DNA of 18,045 nucleotides from an uncultured bacterium. Its GTDB lineage: Bacteria; Cyanobacteriota; Vampirovibrionia; Gastranaerophilales; Gastranaerophilaceae. The notes under the pieces were generated by a model, which was not told the origin of the DNA, did not search any database, and saw only the letters and a list, made by a program, of their open reading frames with translations. The position numbers and the translations under genes are program-made. The DNA lies in NCBI GenBank assembly GCA_900556295.1, contig USOK01000006.1:1-18045 (forward strand), given 5' to 3'. Below are positions 12,883 to 18,045 of the stretch, in pieces (position 1 is the first letter of the stretch; every line of letters begins with the position of its first letter).

Positions 12883-14217
12883 ATGAATATAATCCAAGAA
12901 TTTGATACAATAACAGCAATTGCGACTCCGATTGGAACTGGCGGGGTTGGTGTAATTAGAATATCAGGTGACAAGAGTTTTGAAATTATTGATAAAATAT
13001 ATTCAAGACATAACCTTGAGGCAGGCAAAATTTCTCATGGATGGATAATTGACGGGGATAAAAAGATTGATGAAGTAATTCTTTTACCGTTTCGTAATCC
13101 GCATAGTTACACAGGCGAGGATGTTATTGAAATTCACTGCCATGGTGGTATTAATGTTGTTCGTAACATTCTTGATGTTGTTCTGAAAAATGGCGCTAGA
13201 ATGGCAGAACGGGGTGAGTTTACTAAACGTGCGTTTCTTAATAAAAAGATGGATTTAGCACAAGCTGAAGCGGTTGCTGATTTAATTCATGCAAAAACTC
13301 GTGATTTTGCAAAACAATCCGCCAAAAATTTATCCGGAGTTTTAGGTGCTAAAATTAAAGAAATTAGGACAGATATATTTAATGTTTTGTCAAAAATTAT
13401 AGCCGGAATTGATTTCCCGGAAGATGTTGCGGAACCCGAATATGACTACATTATTGATGAATTTGAAAAAGCTTTAGATAAGATAAACAAGATTTTAGCA
13501 TCTGCTAATTCGTCTAATGTAATGCGTCAGGGGATAAAAATTGCAATTGTTGGTAGGCCGAATGTTGGAAAATCATCTTTGTTCAATACTCTATTAAATG
13601 TTGAGAGAGCAATTGTGACTGATATTGCTGGCACTACTCGTGATGTTTTGACAGAAACTCTTGACTGGGATGTTGCTATTACGCTTGTTGATACAGCCGG
13701 AATTCGTGATAATGACGAGGTTGGCAAAGTTGAAGAAATTGGTATTGAGTATTCTAAACAGTCTGCAGATGAGGCAGATTTAGTTTTGTTCTTGTATGAT
13801 GCATCAAAAGGGTTAAATGATGATGATAAAGCAATTTTAGACTTGATTAAGGACAAAAATCATATTGTGATTGCAAATAAAGCAGATTTAGTTCAAGAAA
13901 GAAAGCCTGATGCATTTTATCTTTCAACAGTTACGAAAGAAGGATTGGATGAATTGAAAGATAAAATAAAACAGGCTTCCTATAATTTTTCTCTTGAAGA
14001 TACAGAGTTTGTTACAAATAATAGACAACAAGATTGTCTTATAAAATGTCGAGAAAGCTTGATGCAAGCGTTAGAAGCTTCAAAAATTCATCAATTGCAG
14101 GATTTGATATCAATTGATTTAAAATCCGCACTGTTATATCTTGATGAAATTACTGGTGAAGTAATTACAGACGATATTTTGAACAATATTTTTGATCATT
14201 TTTGCATTGGAAAATAG
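12883..14217 (+). CDS. mnmE: tRNA uridine-5-carboxymethylaminomethyl(34) GTPase MnmE
   Basis: A 444-residue MnmE/TrmE. With MnmG it modifies the wobble uridine of certain tRNAs, using a tetrahydrofolate one-carbon unit and GTP hydrolysis. The N-terminal folate-binding domain opens with DTITAIATPIGTGGVGVIRISG and includes the family's HCHGG motif (86-90). The G domain contains G1 GRPNVGKSS (from 224), G2 with TTRD, G3 DTAGIR and G4 NKAD. The C-terminus is the diagnostic FCIGK with the reactive cysteine at 441. Length is typical. It ends one base before the converging gene at 14219, with no terminator between them. Predicted leaderless start. Confidence 0.97.
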   Translation: MNIIQEFDTITAIATPIGTGGVGVIRISGDKSFEIIDKIYSRHNLEAGKISHGWIIDGDKKIDEVILLPFRNPHSYTGEDVIEIHCHGGINVVRNILDVVLKNGARMAERGEFTKRAFLNKKMDLAQAEAVADLIHAKTRDFAKQSAKNLSGVLGAKIKEIRTDIFNVLSKIIAGIDFPEDVAEPEYDYIIDEFEKALDKINKILASANSSNVMRQGIKIAIVGRPNVGKSSLFNTLLNVERAIVTDIAGTTRDVLTETLDWDVAITLVDTAGIRDNDEVGKVEEIGIEYSKQSADEADLVLFLYDASKGLNDDDKAILDLIKDKNHIVIANKADLVQERKPDAFYLSTVTKEGLDELKDKIKQASYNFSLEDTEFVTNNRQQDCLIKCRESLMQALEASKIHQLQDLISIDLKSALLYLDEITGEVITDDILNNIFDHFCIGK

Positions 14218-14218
14218 A

Positions 14219-15817
14219 TTAATAAGAGAATAGTGGAATATCTCCGATATTTTCGACAGGTGTTTTTTGGGCATTTGGGTTGTATAGAAACATTTCATAT
14301 ATTGGAATAAATTCTTCTGGATTTGTGTCTGGTCCCATGTACGGTAGAACAGACGATGTTTGAAATTGATTGAATTTTCTATTCTGATTGTAAATGAAAT
14401 TTTCTTTATATGCTGGGAGTTCTTTTGCTGTAATTATTTTGTCTTTATTCCCTCGATTGTAAAATTTTATAATGTTTTCAAATTCTGTTTTCCCATTTTT
14501 GCTTGCAAAAATAGGGGCAAAAATGATGTTGATGTCTTTTTGATTCAAAATGAGATTTTCTCTTAACAAAAAATCATAGTTAAATTGTTCACTAAACATG
14601 GAAAGTCCTGAAAGCATATAGTCATCAATTAGTATAATTGTTGAGCCATTTGGTAATTTCTGGAAGTTTTCGAAAAGGTCTTTTGCACCTTTTTTATGAA
14701 TAAGAGTAATCGGAGAAAAGTTTGCAATATTATTGGCTTTTGCATACATATAGTTTGCTAAAGAAAAACTCTTTTGGCTATTTGGGATTGTGTAAAATAT
14801 TTTGCTATGATCTCTATGATTTTCTAAAATATATGTTTGAATTTCCGAATGAAGTTTTTTTAGATATTGGCTTAATTTTTGTGGAGTGGCAATGTCTGTT
14901 AAGTTATTCATAATATCTAAAACGTAAGCCTGCCCTTTTGTTTCCGGTAAGTCGCCAGCTTTAGAAATATTTTGCAAAACATCGTAAAACGAATCAAAGT
15001 CTGGCATGATGGGGTTTAAATTGTTTGCAATTTTTTCAGGAGTTGACGGTTGTAACATATTCGGTTTGATAACTTCAAAACGAATTCCTTTTTTATTTAA
15101 CCTACTCATCGTTTTGCCGTTTAAAACATAATTTAAGTTGTACAAAATATTTTTCCCATTTTTGTTTTGAAAATACTTTGCTCGAGCAAGTTTGTCGAGA
15201 GTGAAATCTTCTAGCGGTTCTGCTTGGTTTAGAAAATTGTAGCTGTTTTCGAATGTTGAAATAACTAAAGGATGTTCGTCTGCAAAATAGTCTTGCAATT
15301 TAACCCCTGCGTTGTTGATAGAATTCAGCATTGAGGTATCTACTATTGTTGCCGGATTTTTGTTTTCGAAAGAAAACCTGAAATTCCTTTTAGAAATGTA
15401 TTTTAAAGTATCAGCCAGGCATACATCCCTGTTTGCAAAAAGGTTACCACCAAGAGGGAGTGTTTTAATGCCGAAATGATGTTTTTTATAAAGTCCTTTT
15501 TCGATAGTGTTTAGACTTTTGTAACTTGAAAAAGTTGTTATCATATCCAAAGCTTTATAGGAAGTTTGCAGGTCAAAACCCGTTCTTTGGGTAATATTCT
15601 CTGCAATCTTAGCTATATCTTCTGATTGAACAACTCCCATACGATTTTGTAAAGTTGTATAAAAATTTTTTACACTTTGCTTAAATGTTGATACAGCACT
15701 CTTCTCAAATTTATCGATTCCACTTGTGAAAGTTATTTGGCTAATGTATTTGGGGTGTTTTGTATTATTAATTTTTTGTATGCAAAAATTGCTATTATTT
15801 ATTTCAGTGACTCTCAT
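14219..15817 (-). CDS. Protein with phosphoribosyltransferase-like motif
   Basis: From the ATG at 15817 this encodes 532 residues; a TTG at 15838 would add seven. Most of it is unfamiliar. Near residue 394, STIILIDDYMLSGLSM fits the PRPP-binding signature of phosphoribosyltransferases (hydrophobic strand, two acids, small residues, then Ser/Thr-Gly), with Asp398-Asp399 in the key positions. An upstream helix-strand region (SLANYMYAKANNIANFSPITLIHKKGA) and a downstream strand (INIIFAPIFA) suit a Rossmann-like PRT fold in about 355-450. The N-terminal ~350 residues have no recognised domain; KYISQITFTSG near the start resembles lineage-specific leaders. Function could be enzymatic or a PRT-like regulator. 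The winged-helix gene lies 45 bp upstream on the same strand. No Shine-Dalgarno is evident. Confidence 0.7.
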   Translation of the reverse strand: MRVTEINNSNFCIQKINNTKHPKYISQITFTSGIDKFEKSAVSTFKQSVKNFYTTLQNRMGVVQSEDIAKIAENITQRTGFDLQTSYKALDMITTFSSYKSLNTIEKGLYKKHHFGIKTLPLGGNLFANRDVCLADTLKYISKRNFRFSFENKNPATIVDTSMLNSINNAGVKLQDYFADEHPLVISTFENSYNFLNQAEPLEDFTLDKLARAKYFQNKNGKNILYNLNYVLNGKTMSRLNKKGIRFEVIKPNMLQPSTPEKIANNLNPIMPDFDSFYDVLQNISKAGDLPETKGQAYVLDIMNNLTDIATPQKLSQYLKKLHSEIQTYILENHRDHSKIFYTIPNSQKSFSLANYMYAKANNIANFSPITLIHKKGAKDLFENFQKLPNGSTIILIDDYMLSGLSMFSEQFNYDFLLRENLILNQKDINIIFAPIFASKNGKTEFENIIKFYNRGNKDKIITAKELPAYKENFIYNQNRKFNQFQTSSVLPYMGPDTNPEEFIPIYEMFLYNPNAQKTPVENIGDIPLFSY

Positions 15818-15862
15818 ATTTATATCAAGTTTGAACAAAATTTTTTTTGCTAACTAAATGAT

Positions 15863-16192
15863 TTAATATGAAAAATATTTATCAAAATCGACGTCATCAA
15901 AACTGCATAGGAGCTTGTATACCTCGTCATCTTCATCCATTCTTTGAAAGTTATAATCATCAAATTTCCAATATTTTGGACTTATTCCTTGGACTCGAAC
16001 AATACCGGCTTCTTTCAGAATAGATAATTTTTTCTTCACAATCTCAACCGGCAATTCAATCATTTTGGCAAGTTCGACAGCTGTAACCCAATTATCAAAT
16101 GCACCTTTTTCAGGTGTCATAAACATTAGTTCAAGCCCGACTTTTTTTAGATCTTTATCTTCTGTTGTTGGTTCATAATCATACATACTCAT
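15863..16192 (-). CDS. Winged-helix DNA-binding protein
   Basis: A 109-residue protein with a winged-helix-type HTH: VTAVELAKMIELPVEIVKKKLSILKEAGIVRV (about 36-67), followed by a short wing (GISPKYWKF) and a very acidic C-terminal tail (MDEDDEVYKLL, DDVDFDKYF). Likely a small transcriptional regulator; no ligand domain. Two in-frame ATGs lie at 16192 and 16186. TAGAAT lies directly before the first and 6 nt before the second, so the start may be the second with a leaderless mRNA. No Shine-Dalgarno at normal distance. It lies upstream of, and in the same direction as, the PRT-like gene and may control it. Confidence 0.75.
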   Translation of the reverse strand: MSMYDYEPTTEDKDLKKVGLELMFMTPEKGAFDNWVTAVELAKMIELPVEIVKKKLSILKEAGIVRVQGISPKYWKFDDYNFQRMDEDDEVYKLLCSFDDVDFDKYFSY

Positions 16193-16296
16193 ATTCTACC
16201 GTAAAAATTGCCTTCTGCTATCCTACTGACACATTATATTACGGCAGAATTTTGAAAAACTTTAATTTTTCACTTATCAATATTTTTTTGCAACCC

Positions 16297-16326
16297 AAAA
16301 GCCCAACCTGTTATTTAGGTTGGACT
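16297..16326 (-). terminator. Terminator after the 53-aa gene
   Basis: Stem AGCCCAACCT (16300-16309) / AGGTTGGACT (16317-16326), 10 bp with one G-T pair and a 7-nt loop, with a short T-run on the minus side. The plus side lacks a direct T-run. Confidence 0.6.
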
Positions 16327-16377
16327 TTAAGGTAAAAATCTTTTTTGCATTCCCTAAAAATCCCTTTTTGTTTGTCG

Positions 16378-16539
16378 TTATACCAAGCCTAAAACTTTCT
16401 TGTACCAAGAAAAAGTTTCTACTTCGATACCGTTAAATGTTGTTTTTAAACATTGATCTTTCAAATAATTTTCAAATTCATCATTGAATTTTGATTTTGT
16501 AGTTTTTGGTTTAATCGTTTCTGAAGCTAATACTGTCAT
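16378..16539 (-). CDS. Small 53-aa protein of unknown function
   Basis: This 53-residue ORF begins MTVLASETIKPKTTKSKF and ends SWYKKVLGLV. AGGAGT lies 7-8 nt before the ATG at 16539. An extended -10 promoter lies ~55 nt upstream and a hairpin terminator follows the stop, so it forms a complete small transcription unit. The N-terminal third is Thr/Lys-rich and probably disordered. The remainder has a charged helix (NDEFENYLKDQ) and a short aromatic C-terminus. No signal peptide, no membrane helix and one cysteine. I recognise no family. Confidence 0.65.
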   Translation of the reverse strand: MTVLASETIKPKTTKSKFNDEFENYLKDQCLKTTFNGIEVETFSWYKKVLGLV

Positions 16540-16591
16540 AGACCTACTCCTTTTGTTTCCTAAGTGACCATCATATATAATTCATGCACAA

Positions 16592-16600
16592 ATTATAACA
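16592..16600 (-). promoter_or_regulatory. Extended -10 promoter of the 53-aa gene
   Basis: On the minus strand TG-T-TATAAT (TATAAT 16597-16592). The start is predicted near 16585, leaving a ~46-nt leader that contains AGGAGT. Confidence 0.5.
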
Positions 16601-16770
16601 TATTTTTGCACCTTTTTCTAGTGGCGATAATTTGCTGACTGTCCAAAATTTGCGTCCTGTGCCGAAAATAAAATTGTAAATTTTTGTTAAATTATGAATT
16701 AATTTGTTTACATTAAAATATTAGGTAAAATTTTTTATTTTTACAATCGTCAAATGGACTATCTGAGGAA
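16601..16770. other. AT-rich intergenic, nothing recognised
   Basis: No gene, terminator or repeat could be supported between the 53-aa gene's promoter and the stop of the secreted-protein gene. Confidence 0.4.
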
Positions 16771-17163
16771 TTATCTTCTATTCAATTGAATATTGTTTTC
16801 GTAGAGCAGTTGATCTCGTTTTAACTTGTACAAGTCATTTTTTTCATTTTCGGATTTGCGCAATTCTGTATAACATGCAGCTTGTGCCTCGCCTTCCAGT
16901 GCATTACAGGTTTTTAAATATTTTTCAAAGCTTGTACGGCGTTCAGCCCAATAGTTTGTTTTAGTGCGTTCTGTTTTTACATAATTGAATATGTTGAAGA
17001 AATCATCTTTATTTTTATAAACAGCGTTTTCATAACCTGTTTCACAAAAATCTGTCCATTTTGGTTGTAAATCAACTTGTGTATTGTTCAAGTTTACTTC
17101 TTCTGAACACACTGGAATAATTGAAAAACTCAAAATTGTTAATAATAAAAATATTTTCTTCAT
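16771..17163 (-). CDS. Small secreted/periplasmic protein
   Basis: 130 residues. A clear Sec signal peptide (MKKIFLLLTILSFSIIPVCSEE) has likely cleavage after ~20. The cysteine at 19 is not in a convincing lipobox (IPVC). The mature part is helical and charged, with cysteines near 40, 85 and 97 that could form a disulfide; the region CNALEGEAQAACYTELRKSENEK is a helix pair. AAGAGGC lies before the ATG. Its start is 8 bp after the stop of the acyl-CoA synthetase gene, so they are co-transcribed. Family unknown. Lysozyme-inhibitor-like (LprI) small proteins have a similar look, but I cannot confirm that. Confidence 0.75.
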   Translation of the reverse strand: MKKIFLLLTILSFSIIPVCSEEVNLNNTQVDLQPKWTDFCETGYENAVYKNKDDFFNIFNYVKTERTKTNYWAERRTSFEKYLKTCNALEGEAQAACYTELRKSENEKNDLYKLKRDQLLYENNIQLNRR

Positions 17164-17171
17164 AATGCCTC

Positions 17172-18029
17172 TTATATATTTACCAATTGTTTTACTTCTT
17201 TGCGTTTAACTTTTCTTGTTGTAGTTCTTGGCAACGGTTCTGTTCTTACAACTATATTAACAGGTCTTTTGTAAGCAGTCAAACGTAAAGATAATTTTTT
17301 TATTTCATCTTTAATTAATTTTTCAGTTGTATCATTGCCATATTTGGCAATAATATCTTTTTGTGGAACTGCAACGACTGTAATTTCTTCTGTACCGTCT
17401 TTTGCTCCAAAGTTTCTTGAAGTCCCGAGTACGCAAACCTCTGCAATATATGGACTTTTTTCTAAAACACTCTCAACTTCTTCCGGAAAAACTTTTTTCC
17501 CTCCAGAAAGTACAATCATATTCTTAATTCTGCCGGTTATATAAATGTGGCCGTTTCGGATTTTTGCAATATCTCCTGTGTGGAGCCAGCCATCAGCTTC
17601 TAAAACTTCAGATGTCATTTTGGGTTGATTGTGGTAACCTCGCATTACAGAAGCTCCCCGCAAAATAAGTTCTCCGGTTTCAGAATCGATTTTGGCTTCC
17701 AAACTTTTGAGTGGAGCTCCAACAGATGCCAAATCTCCTCGTCTGTCAACGTTTACGGATACAACAGGGCTTGCCTCTGACAAGCCGTAACCTTGATAAA
17801 CTTTTATCCCAATTCTTTCAAAAAACTCTCCAACTGCCAAGTCAAGCGGAGCGCCACCAGAAATGCAACCCGAAAAATGTCCGCCGAATTTTTTGTGGAT
17901 TTTATTGAACATTAATTTTTTAATTCTATATGACGGAACATATTTCGGATGTGAACGAACAGTTAAGGAAGCTTGGACTCGGATATCTGATTGAGGAGGG
18001 GTGCGTGCGCAGAACCATTCATATCGCAT
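17172..18029 (-). CDS. Long-chain acyl-CoA synthetase, C-terminal fragment
   Basis: AMP-forming acyl-CoA synthetase, activating fatty acids to acyl-CoA via acyl-AMP. Visible motifs are SGGAPL, the A5 region YQGYGLSEASPV, A7 WLHTGD, A8 GRIKNMIVLSGGKKVFPEEVE (hinge and gate) and the C-terminal lysine region TTTRKVKRKEV. About 255 residues of authentic sequence remain, from roughly VPSYRIKKLMF. The first ~28 codons of the open frame (above ~17948) are in GC-richer DNA and read as un-family-like sequence (CARTPPQSDIRVQ), so the shown start is not real. The N-terminal ~350 residues, with the P-loop-like A3 motif, are missing. Either the gene is broken or the assembly is joined wrongly here. Confidence 0.8.
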   Translation of the reverse strand: MRYEWFCARTPPQSDIRVQASLTVRSHPKYVPSYRIKKLMFNKIHKKFGGHFSGCISGGAPLDLAVGEFFERIGIKVYQGYGLSEASPVVSVNVDRRGDLASVGAPLKSLEAKIDSETGELILRGASVMRGYHNQPKMTSEVLEADGWLHTGDIAKIRNGHIYITGRIKNMIVLSGGKKVFPEEVESVLEKSPYIAEVCVLGTSRNFGAKDGTEEITVVAVPQKDIIAKYGNDTTEKLIKDEIKKLSLRLTAYKRPVNIVVRTEPLPRTTTRKVKRKEVKQLVNI

Positions 18030-18045
18030 TGAAGGATATGGGAAT
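17930..18045 (+). other. Foreign-looking segment with a plus-strand open frame
   Basis: From about 17930-17950 to the end, base composition jumps to near 50% GC against ~30% elsewhere. The plus strand from ATG 17930 is open for 38 codons to the window end and reads like protein (MTEHISDVNEQLRKLGLGY, then IEEGCVRRTIHIALKDMG). It opposes the acyl-CoA synthetase frame. No ribosome-binding site precedes it. It fits a gene fragment from another source, or another locus, joined to this DNA. I do not recognise the protein. Confidence 0.5.

Noticed and set aside
13527..13856. Minus-strand 109-codon frame inside mnmE
   Set aside because: It is opposite the conserved G domain of mnmE, and its serine-rich translation is typical of an antisense shadow.

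Overview
The window is AT-rich chromosomal DNA from a Gram-negative-type bacterium. An LptF/LptG-type lipopolysaccharide-export permease implies an outer membrane. A PPi-dependent phosphofructokinase, HEAT- and TPR-repeat proteins, an HU close to the cyanobacterial type and very low GC fit a gut non-photosynthetic cyanobacterial relative (Melainabacteria/Gastranaerophilales). That placement is an inference from style and gene content. I see no rRNA, tRNA, CRISPR array, transposase or complete prophage.

Layout. 1-508: HU gene with promoter and terminator. 526-723 (-): remnant of an Xre-type regulator. 858-3604 (+): zinc alcohol dehydrogenase, LptF/G permease, small coiled-coil protein. 3605-4417: a gene-free stretch with a nested RNA/DNA fold-back (3687-3808) and the first copy of a small two-strand element (4043-4308). 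4418-6155: PPi-phosphofructokinase with terminator. 6197-6460: second copy of the element. 6473-7056: doubtful small ORF and an Xre regulator (-). 7057-8715: soluble PAS/GAF-like histidine kinase. 9034-9891: HEAT-repeat protein. 10109-11866 (-): large TPR protein. 11980-12681: lineage-type hypothetical protein. 12738-12825: candidate small RNA. 12883-14217: mnmE. 14219-17163 (-): phosphoribosyltransferase-like protein, winged-helix protein, 53-aa protein and small secreted protein. 17172 to the end (-): acyl-CoA synthetase fragment, interrupted near 17930-17950 by DNA of different composition.

Main discovery candidate. Two diverged copies of a ~260-bp element flank the phosphofructokinase gene. 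Each has a forward promoter whose predicted +1 falls on GTAGGG, a structured leader, a strong ribosome-binding site and a 23-24-residue single-helix hydrophobic peptide. Each also has a 3' hairpin and, on the opposite strand at the 3' end, a consensus promoter (TTGACA, 17 nt, AATAAT, 6 nt) whose predicted +1 also falls on GTAGGG. The antisense transcript would be ~115-122 nt and cover the peptide gene. Stems covary between the copies and the peptide changes are conservative. This is the architecture of a type I toxin-antitoxin system with Hok-like 5'-3' mRNA fold-back, in a family I do not recognise.

A second theme is promoter geometry. Several genes (histidine kinase, TPR protein, mnmE) have TATAAT 6-7 nt before the ATG and no Shine-Dalgarno, which suggests leaderless mRNAs. 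The same 6-nt spacing predicts the starts of the element RNAs and of the small RNA at 12738.
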